Positions 44,073-52,663 of a stretch of 64,000 bases of DNA are shown in pieces (within the stretch, counting starts at the first letter, position 1; the number at the start of each line of letters is the position of its first letter). Origin of the DNA: Flavobacteriaceae bacterium (GTDB lineage: Bacteria > Bacteroidota > Bacteroidia > Flavobacteriales > Flavobacteriaceae); the NCBI GenBank assembly GCA_003443635.1, contig CP031964.1, positions 3,288,971 to 3,352,970 of the forward strand, in the 5' to 3' direction. Position numbers and translations under genes: made by a program. Below the pieces are notes generated by a model. The model was given only the letters and a program-made list of their open reading frames with translations. It did not search any database and was not told the origin of the DNA.

Positions 44073-45725
44073 TTAGTTGAAGTATTGTTTTAATTCATCT
44101 TCAAAATACTGCATTGCATTACGTACTGGTAAGGGAATTCCACCACCATGAGCACATAGTGACCCTTGTTCCAAAGTAGTGAGCAAATCGTTAAACAATG
44201 TACGATCTATTTTATAATCTGATGCTAATGCTTTTGAAGCTAGTTCTTGCCCTCGTTTGGTTCCTAATCGGCAAGGGAAACATTTTCCGCAGCTCTCATA
44301 GGACGCAAAATCGAATAGATGCTCGATAAACTTTAATATCGAATAGTTTTTAGGTACACATATGATTGATGCATGACCTAATAAAAATCCTTCTTTCGAA
44401 AACGATTCAAAATCGATGGTTAAATCGTTAATTTTTGAAACAGGTACTAAGCCCCCTAATGGTCCTCCTATTTGGAGTGCTTTTACTTCAGATTTAAATC
44501 CACCTCCTAAATCGTTAATCACTTCAGATAAAGGGGTTCCCATCTCTACTTCGTACATTCCCGGTGTATTAAAAAAGCTATCCAAACTCACCAGTTTTGT
44601 TCCTGAAGAACGATCTGTCCCTATATGTTTCCAATTATCGCCACCATGTTCAATAATATAGTGTAATGCCGCTAAGGTCTCTACATTATTTACCGTTGTA
44701 GGTTTATTAAACAATCCTTTTTGTGCAGGAAATGGTGGACGCACACGTACTTCTGGTCGCTGACCTTCAATAGAATTTATCAAAGCTGTTTCTTCGCCAC
44801 AGATATATGAGCCTTGTGCTTGTATAATTTTAAAATCAAAGTTAAATCCGCTGCCATCTATATTATCACCTATTAACCCTTCTTTACGTAGTTCGTCAAT
44901 AGCATTCTGTACAATAGTCGCTGCTTCCGGATATTCGGCTCTAATGTATACCACACCATAGTTTGCATGGGTTACGTAGCCAGAAATAAGCATTCCAAAT
45001 AATACCGAATGTGGGCGTTCTTCTAATAAATATCTATCGGAATAGGCTCCTGGGTCACCTTCATCGGCGTTACAAATAATAAATTTAGTATCGTTTTTTA
45101 CATTCCGACAGAATTCTAATTTTAATCCCATAGGGAATCCTGCACCTCCTCGCCCTCTGATATTAGAGGTTTTAATCTCTTCCAACACCTCAGCAGAATC
45201 TCTTTTTAGTGCTGCTTTAAAAGGCGCATAATATTCTGTAATTGTTGTAAATGCTTCTGTTAGTATTGCTCTTCCGTTTGCTTTTACACTATACTTATCT
45301 TGATTTAATTCGGTATCCGAATTAAGTATTGTTTCTAATTGATTCACCGCATCTCCCGAATAGTTCTTTCCGTTATAATGAAATGCAGAATTTTCATGAC
45401 AACGTCCTAAGCAAGTCATATGACCGATTTCATCAACATTAAAATGTTTTTGGAGTGTAGCTCCTAATTGTTCTTGTGTTCCTGCACATTCGCAAGCGGT
45501 TCCGTTACAGACATATACTTTTTTACCTTTATTTTCAGGTTTTAAAAAATCGTAAAACGAAGCTGTTCCGTAAGCATTTGCATTACCGACAAGGAACTCT
45601 TTAGCCAATCTTTCTAATTCATCATTATCTGGAGCACCTTCAGGTTGCGCCAACTTTCCCATCTTATCAAACAGGCTTTCATTAATTCCTTTTCTACCTA
45701 ATAATTCGCTTAAATTATCTGACAT
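44073..45725 (-). CDS. Formate dehydrogenase flavin subunit, fused NuoE/NuoF (FdsG-FdsB) type
   Basis: 550 residues. The N-terminal 150 residues carry the NuoE-like [2Fe-2S] motif (VYVCNGTACECAG, then HMTCLGRCHEN). The rest is NuoF: FMN/NADH-binding GRGGAGFPMGLK, NADEGDPGAYSDR, EETALINSIEGQRP and the C-terminal [4Fe-4S] cluster ESCGKCFPCRLGT with SLCAHGGG. The subunit transfers electrons from the catalytic subunit to NAD+. In many NAD-dependent formate dehydrogenases FdsG and FdsB are separate; here they are one chain. It lies 5 bp downstream of fdhD in the operon. Confidence 0.93.
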   Translation of the reverse strand: MSDNLSELLGRKGINESLFDKMGKLAQPEGAPDNDELERLAKEFLVGNANAYGTASFYDFLKPENKGKKVYVCNGTACECAGTQEQLGATLQKHFNVDEIGHMTCLGRCHENSAFHYNGKNYSGDAVNQLETILNSDTELNQDKYSVKANGRAILTEAFTTITEYYAPFKAALKRDSAEVLEEIKTSNIRGRGGAGFPMGLKLEFCRNVKNDTKFIICNADEGDPGAYSDRYLLEERPHSVLFGMLISGYVTHANYGVVYIRAEYPEAATIVQNAIDELRKEGLIGDNIDGSGFNFDFKIIQAQGSYICGEETALINSIEGQRPEVRVRPPFPAQKGLFNKPTTVNNVETLAALHYIIEHGGDNWKHIGTDRSSGTKLVSLDSFFNTPGMYEVEMGTPLSEVINDLGGGFKSEVKALQIGGPLGGLVPVSKINDLTIDFESFSKEGFLLGHASIICVPKNYSILKFIEHLFDFASYESCGKCFPCRLGTKRGQELASKALASDYKIDRTLFNDLLTTLEQGSLCAHGGGIPLPVRNAMQYFEDELKQYFN

Positions 45726-45730
45726 ATTTT

Positions 45731-46558
45731 TTAACTTGCTTTGGTATTCTTCTTTGTATTTATTTTGGTGCGCTGCGGATTAGAATAACAAGTTGCTCTC
45801 TTGTCTCTACAAAACGCAAATAGGGTTATTCCGAGTTCTTTTGCATAATCTACTGCCAATGATGATGGTGCCGATACGGCTGCTAAAAACGGAATTTTTG
45901 CCTTAAAACATTTAATAATAATCTCGTACGAAATACGGCCACTTACAGTAATTACTTTTGCTTTGTTCAGTTGTTCGGTCATAATGAGTTTCCCGACAAC
46001 TTTATCTACCGCATTATGGCGACCAATATCTTCCATTGCACATAACAATTGCCCATCAATAGAAAATGCTGCTGCTGCATGCGTTCCACCTGATTGTCTG
46101 AAATCGAATTGAAACGCATTCATTTTCTCAAACAAACCATGTATTAAACTAATATCTATTTTTTGAGTATCATCAATGGTCACTCCCATAAACGATAAAT
46201 CACCCAATTCTGTTTTTCCGCAAATGCCACAAGACGATACCGATAACAAACTTCTGCTATTGGTATATCCTTCTCCTAATTGTATTTCTGGTATCGTTAA
46301 GTTTATTACTGTTACAATCCCATCGTCATTCTCTTTTTTTAAAACGATATCCGGATGGTAATTCGTATCTTTTATAATATCTTCAGAATGCAACAAGCCA
46401 CGCACCAAACTCGCATCTTCTCCAGGCGTTCGCATAGATACAGTAAACGGTGTTTCGTTAATGTTTATTTGCAAAGCTTCTTCAATAGTGAGTGCGTCCG
46501 TTATATTATGAACAGCATCCCTATCAAATTTTTTGCCTTGGTAATCACGTGTTGCCAT
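45731..46558 (-). CDS. fdhD: Formate dehydrogenase accessory sulfurtransferase FdhD
   Basis: A 275-residue protein required to sulfurate the Mo cofactor of formate dehydrogenases. The reactive CxxC is Cys110-Cys113 in SSCGICGK. GGTHAAAAFS, EDIGRHNAVDKVVG and SGRISYEIIIKCF are family blocks. It is the first gene of fdhD-fdsB-fdsA on the minus strand and supports the identification of the downstream enzyme as a formate dehydrogenase. Confidence 0.94.
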   Translation of the reverse strand: MATRDYQGKKFDRDAVHNITDALTIEEALQININETPFTVSMRTPGEDASLVRGLLHSEDIIKDTNYHPDIVLKKENDDGIVTVINLTIPEIQLGEGYTNSRSLLSVSSCGICGKTELGDLSFMGVTIDDTQKIDISLIHGLFEKMNAFQFDFRQSGGTHAAAAFSIDGQLLCAMEDIGRHNAVDKVVGKLIMTEQLNKAKVITVSGRISYEIIIKCFKAKIPFLAAVSAPSSLAVDYAKELGITLFAFCRDKRATCYSNPQRTKINTKKNTKAS

Positions 46559-46561
46559 GAT

Positions 46562-46580
46562 ATCAATAGTTACTATTGAT
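46562..46580. promoter_or_regulatory. Dyad upstream of fdhD
   Basis: ATCAATAG-TTA-CTATTGAT, perfect 8-base arms starting four bases before the fdhD ATG on the minus strand, and beyond the fhs stop. It may be an operator or the fhs terminator stem, but it lacks a long T run. Confidence 0.3.
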
Positions 46581-46603
46581 TATTGTTTGTCTATTATTTC
46601 AAT

Positions 46604-48283
46604 TTAAAATAAACCTGTTATATTTCCGTCGTTATCAATATTAATGCGTTCTGATGCCGGATGCGCTGGAAGCCCTGGCATACGCATCATATCTCCAGTA
46701 ATTGGCACTAAAAACCCTGCGCCAGCAGCAATCTCAATCTCGCGAACCGTAATTGTAAAATCTTTTGGACGCCCTATTAGTTTTGGATCATCCGATAACG
46801 ATTTTTGTGTTTTAGCGATACACACTGGTAAGCTTTCCAGTCCTAAATTAGCAATAGTTCTTAAATTCGCCTTTGCTTTTGCAGCATATTCTACACGATT
46901 AGCGCCATAAATCTTAGTGGCTACTGCTTCAATCTTATCTTTTACAGGCATATCCCAACTGTACATTGGTGTGAATTTAGAGTTACTCGCTTCTACCACA
47001 TCAACAACATGTTGCGCTAAATCTAATGCGCCTTTTCCTCCTTTTGCCCAAACTTCAGCTAAAGCTACTCGAATGCCTTTTTCTTCGGCAAAGGCTTTAA
47101 TTACTGCAATTTCCTCATCACTATCAGAGACAAAATTATTAATAGAGATAATTGGGGTAATATTAAACTGCTGTACATTCTCTAAATGTTTTTCAAGGTT
47201 TGGCAACCCTTTACGTAATGCATCTACATTAGGGGTTGTTAGTTCTTTTAAATCGGCACCTCCATGATATTTTAAAGCACGAATAGTGGTTGTGATCACC
47301 ACCGCTTTTGGCGAAATCCCTGCACTCTGACATTTAATATCTAAAAACTTTTCGGCTCCTAAATCGGCTCCAAAACCTGCTTCTGTTACGGTGTAATCTG
47401 ACAAAGACATCCCTAAGCGCGTCGCAATCACAGAGTTGGTGCCTTGCGCAATATTTGCAAATGGCCCGCCGTGAATAATTGCTGGATTACCCTCAATAGT
47501 TTGTACTAAATTAGGTTTAATTGCTTCTTTAAGTAGAGCTGCCATTGCGCCTTGTACATTTAGATCTCTTGCATATATGGGTTTTCTTTCGCTTATTTTA
47601 GCAAAGGTATAGCCTATAAAAATATTTCCTAAACGACGTTTTAAATCTTCTAGATCTTCAGACAAACATAAAATCGCCATGATCTCAGAAGCTGCCGTGA
47701 TATCAAACCCTGTTTCTCTTGGGATTCCAGAACCTGTACCTCCTAATCCCACTACAATATTTCGCAGTGAGCGATCATTCATATCCATAACACGTTTCCA
47801 AGTTACCGTTCGTGCGTCAATCCCTAAAGAGTTGGTTTTACTCTGAATGTTATTATCAATGACTGCTGAGAGTAAATTATGTGCTTTTTCGATAGCCGAA
47901 AAATCTCCTGTAAAATGTAGGTTGATATCTTCCATTGGCAATACTTGCGAATAGCCTCCTCCTGTAGCTCCTCCTTTAATTCCAAATACAGGACCTAATG
48001 AAGGTTCTCTTAGCACGACCGTAGTTTGTTTTCCTAACTGGTTTAGCCCTTCAGACAAGCCAATAGACATTGTTGTTTTCCCTTCTCCTGCCGGAGTTGG
48101 TGAAATAGCAGTAACCAATACCAAATTACTTTGTTGTACTTTTTCTAAATCAATTTTTGAATGTGGTAACTTTGCTTTATACTTTCCATACATTTCGATA
48201 TCATCACTATCTAAGCCTAATTTTGCAGCAATGTTACTAATATTTTCGAGCTGTACTTGATTTGCTATTTCTAAATCGTTCAT
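46604..48283 (-). CDS. fhs: Formate-tetrahydrofolate ligase
   Basis: A 559-residue enzyme that uses ATP to join formate to tetrahydrofolate, giving 10-formyl-THF. The P-loop is SPTPAGEGKTTMSIGL (residues 61-76), followed by REPSLGPVFGIKGGATGGG, NLHFTGDFSAIEKAHN and TEAGFGADLGAEKF, all family signatures. Length is standard. It lies 45 bp upstream of the formate dehydrogenase operon on the same strand, so formate can be loaded on folate or oxidised by adjacent gene products. Confidence 0.96.
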   Translation of the reverse strand: MNDLEIANQVQLENISNIAAKLGLDSDDIEMYGKYKAKLPHSKIDLEKVQQSNLVLVTAISPTPAGEGKTTMSIGLSEGLNQLGKQTTVVLREPSLGPVFGIKGGATGGGYSQVLPMEDINLHFTGDFSAIEKAHNLLSAVIDNNIQSKTNSLGIDARTVTWKRVMDMNDRSLRNIVVGLGGTGSGIPRETGFDITAASEIMAILCLSEDLEDLKRRLGNIFIGYTFAKISERKPIYARDLNVQGAMAALLKEAIKPNLVQTIEGNPAIIHGGPFANIAQGTNSVIATRLGMSLSDYTVTEAGFGADLGAEKFLDIKCQSAGISPKAVVITTTIRALKYHGGADLKELTTPNVDALRKGLPNLEKHLENVQQFNITPIISINNFVSDSDEEIAVIKAFAEEKGIRVALAEVWAKGGKGALDLAQHVVDVVEASNSKFTPMYSWDMPVKDKIEAVATKIYGANRVEYAAKAKANLRTIANLGLESLPVCIAKTQKSLSDDPKLIGRPKDFTITVREIEIAAGAGFLVPITGDMMRMPGLPAHPASERINIDNDGNITGLF

Positions 48284-48318
48284 CTGTTAATCTATTTGTT
48301 TTTTTGAGTGGTTTCTAA

Positions 48319-48326
48319 CAAATCTA
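48319..48326 (-). promoter_or_regulatory. Candidate -7 element of fhs
   Basis: Minus strand reads TAGATTTG (TAnnTTTG) about 36 bases before the fhs ATG. No clear -33 element was found. Confidence 0.4.
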
Positions 48327-48504
48327 TAAAAATAAATCACTTGTTTCACATTATTCATATTTCTAACAGGGATTTAACAATGAATAAACAACAGAGAAGA
48401 AGGTATTACATATAAATACACAGTGCTTATAGTTATGTTTTATTAGCGTAAATTATTGTTTATACCTGCTATTAAACAGGTTTTATGTATATAATTTAAC
48501 AAAC

Positions 48505-48529
48505 CGAGAGGTTTTCGTCTCGTTTTTTT
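48505..48529 (+). terminator. Terminator-like hairpin in the leader of the kinase array
   Basis: CGAGA (48505-48509) pairs with TCTCG (48518-48522) and is followed by TTTTTTT on the plus strand. No plus-strand gene ends nearby. It stands about 60 bp upstream of the first kinase start, so it may be an attenuator or the end of a small leader RNA. The 306 bp region 48284-48589 otherwise holds only the fhs -7 element and no gene. Confidence 0.5.
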
Positions 48530-48589
48530 AATAATTATTTAAACTACACTAATTTTTATACATTCGTCCTTAAAATCTAACTCCCTCAA

Positions 48590-50629
48590 TTGCGCGCTAT
48601 ATTTCCCTACATCTTATGCATGCTATCTGTGTTTACTCTAAAAGCACAACAGCAATCTTTTAAACAAACGTTAGATTCTATTCAAAAGCTAAGGAGGCTA
48701 TCTATTAATACTGATTTTGATTCAGAGCTACGAATAGCATATGCTTTAAAATCTAGTGAACTTGCTCATCAAACTAAAGTAGATACTATTATTTTAAGAA
48801 GTGACCAAAGAGTCGCTTGGGTTTATCTTGCAATGAGTCGCTATAAAAAGACTCAAGAATGGAGTCACAAAAACTTGAAATTAGCTAAAAAACTCAAAGA
48901 TTCTTCTGCTATGGCATTTATGAATCACTATTTAGGGTATTCTTATGATTATCAAAAAGCTTATAACGATAGTGCTTATTACTATTATTATAATGCTATT
49001 AAATTCTTTAATTCTTTAAAAAGGAAACGTCAGGAAGCTGATGTTTTACTTAATCTTTCTATCCTACAAGAAAGTAATAAAGATTATATCTATGCTGAGC
49101 AAAATGTTTTTAGAGCAATTAGATTAATACAAACCCTTCCCGAAACAGAAAGAAATCTTAATACTTTATTGTCTTTATACAATCTAGTTGGTACTATTTC
49201 ATTAGAATTTAAAAATTACAATAAAGCTTTAGAGTATTATAATAAAACTATAGAAATAACTAAAAAACAATCAAATACAAGTAATATTTATACAAACAAC
49301 TTATATGTGAAAATAAATATTGCGCTTACATATAAAGAAAAAAAAGAATATAAAAAAGCTATTCATATATATAAAGAATTACTTCAAGACACAGAAATGT
49401 ATCATAAGGATCCTGTAAGTTATGCTGGTGTATTAAACAATCTAGGGGAAGCTAAATTTTTTAAAAAAGGCCCCGATGATGAAATTTTATCTTTATATAA
49501 ACGTGCTTATCATATTAGTGATAGTTTAGATGCTAAACTTGAAATTACTTATTTTGGAAACGATCTTTCTGAATTCTATCTGTCTCTTCATCAAAAAGAT
49601 TCGGCTTTACACTATTCAAAACGTTCTTATAAATTAGCAAAACAAATTAATGAAAATGAAGAAGTACTTCGTTCTTTAAAATTACTCTCTCAAGCCATTG
49701 AAGGTGAAACAGGGAAACAATATTTGTATGAGTATATCAAGCTTAATGATAGTCTAATTACTAAGGAGCGAATTGCACGTAATAAGTTTGCGCTTATTCA
49801 ATTTGAAACCGATGAGATCACAGAAGAAAGGGATAAGGTAACTAAACAGAAATCATTGCTATTTGGAATTTCCATTACACTGGTAGTGATGCTTGCATTA
49901 GCATATCTTGTGTTTGTACAACGTTCTAAAAACAGAAAACTCCTCTTTGAGCGTGAACAACAAAAAGCTAATGAAAGTATTTATAGCTTGATGTTACAAC
50001 AGCAGAGTATTCTGGAACAGGGGCGTACCGAAGAACGTTTTAGAATCTCTGAAGAGCTGCATGATGGCATCCTTAGTAAATTGTTTGGAACACGAATGGG
50101 TTTAGGCTTATTATCTAAAAAAATTAGTGGTGATGCTTCTGTTTTAAAAAAGCATAGTGATTTTATTAACCAAATGCAGGAGATCGAAACTGAAATCAGA
50201 GATGTGTCTCATGCCCTTAAAAATAAACTACTCTCTTCTACGGTTGATTTTGTGGCTATTATTGAGTATTACATTAAAGGGCTAAGTGAGTTACACTTGT
50301 TTGACTACAACGTGTATGCGAACCCTGAGATTCCTTGGAGTACTATTAATGATCAGATTAAAGTGAATTTGTATCGCATTTTACAAGAGGGATTACAAAA
50401 TATAATCAAACATGCAAAAGCATCTCATGTAGATGTGAGTTTTTATATAATTGATGCACACCTAGAGTTAGTAATTAAAGATGATGGGATTGGCTTTGAT
50501 GTTAAAAAACAAGCTAAAGGGATTGGTTTAAAAAATATAAAGTCAAGAACTCAGAACTTAAATGGAACACTGGATATAATATCTAATCCTGATAAGGGTA
50601 CTTTATTAACGGTTCGTTTTCCTATATAA
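48590..50629 (+). CDS. TPR sensor histidine kinase, array member 1
   Basis: 679 residues. The start is TTG at 48590, because an in-frame TAA lies at 48578-48580 and the TTG aligns with the ATG of members 2-5 (MRTIVYIF). Domains: signal peptide ending KAQQQ; TPR region about residues 60-370 with YYYYY-rich hairpins; transmembrane helix about 422-444; H-box ERFRISEELHDGILSKLFG with phospho-His491; HATPase N-box LYRILQEGLQNIIKHAK (Asn604), DDGIGF and KGIGLKNI. No receiver or HTH domain. It begins an operon-like run of five such genes, 3 bp from the next. Its sensed signal is unknown. Confidence 0.92.
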   Translation: MRAIFPYILCMLSVFTLKAQQQSFKQTLDSIQKLRRLSINTDFDSELRIAYALKSSELAHQTKVDTIILRSDQRVAWVYLAMSRYKKTQEWSHKNLKLAKKLKDSSAMAFMNHYLGYSYDYQKAYNDSAYYYYYNAIKFFNSLKRKRQEADVLLNLSILQESNKDYIYAEQNVFRAIRLIQTLPETERNLNTLLSLYNLVGTISLEFKNYNKALEYYNKTIEITKKQSNTSNIYTNNLYVKINIALTYKEKKEYKKAIHIYKELLQDTEMYHKDPVSYAGVLNNLGEAKFFKKGPDDEILSLYKRAYHISDSLDAKLEITYFGNDLSEFYLSLHQKDSALHYSKRSYKLAKQINENEEVLRSLKLLSQAIEGETGKQYLYEYIKLNDSLITKERIARNKFALIQFETDEITEERDKVTKQKSLLFGISITLVVMLALAYLVFVQRSKNRKLLFEREQQKANESIYSLMLQQQSILEQGRTEERFRISEELHDGILSKLFGTRMGLGLLSKKISGDASVLKKHSDFINQMQEIETEIRDVSHALKNKLLSSTVDFVAIIEYYIKGLSELHLFDYNVYANPEIPWSTINDQIKVNLYRILQEGLQNIIKHAKASHVDVSFYIIDAHLELVIKDDGIGFDVKKQAKGIGLKNIKSRTQNLNGTLDIISNPDKGTLLTVRFPI

Positions 50630-50632
50630 ATT

Positions 50633-52663
50633 ATGATGCGCACAATAGTCTATATATTTTGTTTTGGTTTTGCTTTTAGTGCTAATGCGCAACAGCAATC
50701 AATAGACTCTATACAAGAGTTAATAAAACTATCCAAAGATTCTAATAAAACACTGGAAGATCGTGTAAAATATGCTACAAAAGCTAGCGAATTAGCATCT
50801 CAAACTAAAGTAGATTCAATCATGCTTTTTAGTTATAGATGGACCTCAGATGCTTATCTCCAAGTCGAAAATTATGACAAAATGAGAGAATGGGGGCATC
50901 GTAGTTTAAAGCTTGCTATCAAGCTCAAAGATTCTTTACCAATGGCTTATATGAATGAGTATATTGGTTTTTCTTATAGAAGGCAGGAAATCTATTCTGA
51001 TAGCACCTACTATTATTACTATAATGCTATTAAATTATATCATAACTTAAAAAAAATCAGAGCTGAAGTAAATTCTTTATACAACATTGCAAATATTCAA
51101 GAAAGTGAAAAAGATTATGTTAATGCTGAACAAAATGTTTTTAGAGCAATTAAATTAATACAAACCCTCCCCGAAACAGAAAGAAGTTTTGAACTTTTAT
51201 TTAGATTACATAATATCATAGGTGCTACTTCTCTTAAATTTAAGGATTATGGAAAAGCCTTAGAGTATTTTAATAAAGCTCTAGAAATAACTAAAAAGCA
51301 ATCAGATACAAGTAATATTTATACGAATAATTTACATGTGAAAATAAATATTGCAATTACATATAAAGAAAAAAAAGAGTATAAAAAAGCTATTCATATA
51401 TATAAAGAATTACTTCAAGACACAGAAATGTATTATAAGGATCCTGTAAGTTATGCCGGTGTATTAAATAATTTAGGTGAAGCTATATTTTTTAAAGAAG
51501 GTGGTGCTAATGATGAAGTTTTATCTTTATATAAACGTGCGTATCATATTAGTGATAGCTTAGACACCTCATTAGAAATTACTTATTTTGGAAACGATCT
51601 TTCTGAATTTTATCTCTCTCTTAATCAAAAAGATTCAGCTTTACCTTATCTAGAACATTCTTATAAATTAGCAAAACAAATTAATGAAAATGAAGAAATA
51701 CTTCGTTCTTTAAAATTACTCTCTCGAGCTACTGAGGGAGAAGCTGGAAAACAATATTTGTATGAGTATATCAAGCTTAATGATAGTCTAATTACTAAGG
51801 AGAGAATTGCTCGTAATAAGTTTGCGCTTATTCGTTACGAAACCGATGAGATTATAGAAGAAAGGGATAAAGTAACTAAACAGAAATCGTTGCTATTTGG
51901 CACTTCTATTGTACTAGTAGTGATGCTTGCATTAGTATATCTTGTATTTATACAACGTTCTAAAAACAAAAAACTCCTCTTTGATCGTGAACAACAAAAG
52001 GCTAATGAGAGTATTTATAGTTTAATGTTACAACAGCAGAGTATTCTGGAACAGGGGCGTACCGAAGAACGTTTTAGAATCTCTGAAGAGCTACATGATG
52101 GGATCCTTAGTAAATTGTTTGGAACACGAATGGGTTTAGGCTTATTATCTAAAAAAATTAGTGGTGATGCTTCTGTTTTAAAAAAGCATAGTGATTTTAT
52201 TAACCAAATGCAGGAGATCGAAACTGAAATTAGGGATGTGTCTCATGCACTTAGAAACAAACTACTAGATTCTACAGTTGATTTTGTAGCTATTATTGAG
52301 TATTACATTAAAGGTTTAAGCGAATTACACTTATTTGATTATAAGGTGTATGCAAATTCTAAGATTCCTTGGAGTATTATAAACGATCATACCAAAGTGA
52401 ATTTGTATCGTATTTTACAAGAGGCTTTGCAAAATATCATTAAACATGCGAAGGCATCTCATATAGATGTGAGTTTTTATATGATTGATGCACACTTAGA
52501 GTTAGTGATTAAAGATGATGGGGTTGGGTTTGATGTGAAAAAAGAAGCTAAGGGCATTGGTTTAAAAAATATAAAATCAAGAACTCAAAACTTGAATGGA
52601 ACACTCGATATTGTTTCTACTCTAAGTAAAGGCACTTTAATAACGGTTAGCTTTCCTATATAA
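50633..52663 (+). CDS. TPR sensor histidine kinase, array member 2
   Basis: 676 residues, same architecture as member 1: signal peptide (MMRTIVYIFCFGFAFSANA), TPR region, transmembrane helix, HisKA_3 H-box (ISEELHDGILSKLFG) and HATPase_c. Residues about 1-115 are nearly identical to member 3 (SIDSIQELIKLSKDSNK, DKMREWGHRSLKLA), whereas residues about 150-400 are close to member 1 (AEQNVFRAIKLIQTLPETE, KKAIHIYKELLQDTEMY). It thus looks like a hybrid of its neighbours. All kinase motifs are intact. It abuts member 3 without a gap. Confidence 0.92.
   Translation: MMRTIVYIFCFGFAFSANAQQQSIDSIQELIKLSKDSNKTLEDRVKYATKASELASQTKVDSIMLFSYRWTSDAYLQVENYDKMREWGHRSLKLAIKLKDSLPMAYMNEYIGFSYRRQEIYSDSTYYYYYNAIKLYHNLKKIRAEVNSLYNIANIQESEKDYVNAEQNVFRAIKLIQTLPETERSFELLFRLHNIIGATSLKFKDYGKALEYFNKALEITKKQSDTSNIYTNNLHVKINIAITYKEKKEYKKAIHIYKELLQDTEMYYKDPVSYAGVLNNLGEAIFFKEGGANDEVLSLYKRAYHISDSLDTSLEITYFGNDLSEFYLSLNQKDSALPYLEHSYKLAKQINENEEILRSLKLLSRATEGEAGKQYLYEYIKLNDSLITKERIARNKFALIRYETDEIIEERDKVTKQKSLLFGTSIVLVVMLALVYLVFIQRSKNKKLLFDREQQKANESIYSLMLQQQSILEQGRTEERFRISEELHDGILSKLFGTRMGLGLLSKKISGDASVLKKHSDFINQMQEIETEIRDVSHALRNKLLDSTVDFVAIIEYYIKGLSELHLFDYKVYANSKIPWSIINDHTKVNLYRILQEALQNIIKHAKASHIDVSFYMIDAHLELVIKDDGVGFDVKKEAKGIGLKNIKSRTQNLNGTLDIVSTLSKGTLITVSFPI

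Noticed and set aside
46644..47267. Plus-strand open frames inside fhs and other long plus-strand frames opposite real genes
   Set aside because: They mirror the codon pattern of strong genes on the other strand, have no recognisable domains and would overlap conserved enzymes completely.
48284..48589. Tetrahydrofolate riboswitch upstream of fhs
   Set aside because: No conserved THF aptamer pattern could be seen; only a -7 promoter element was found.
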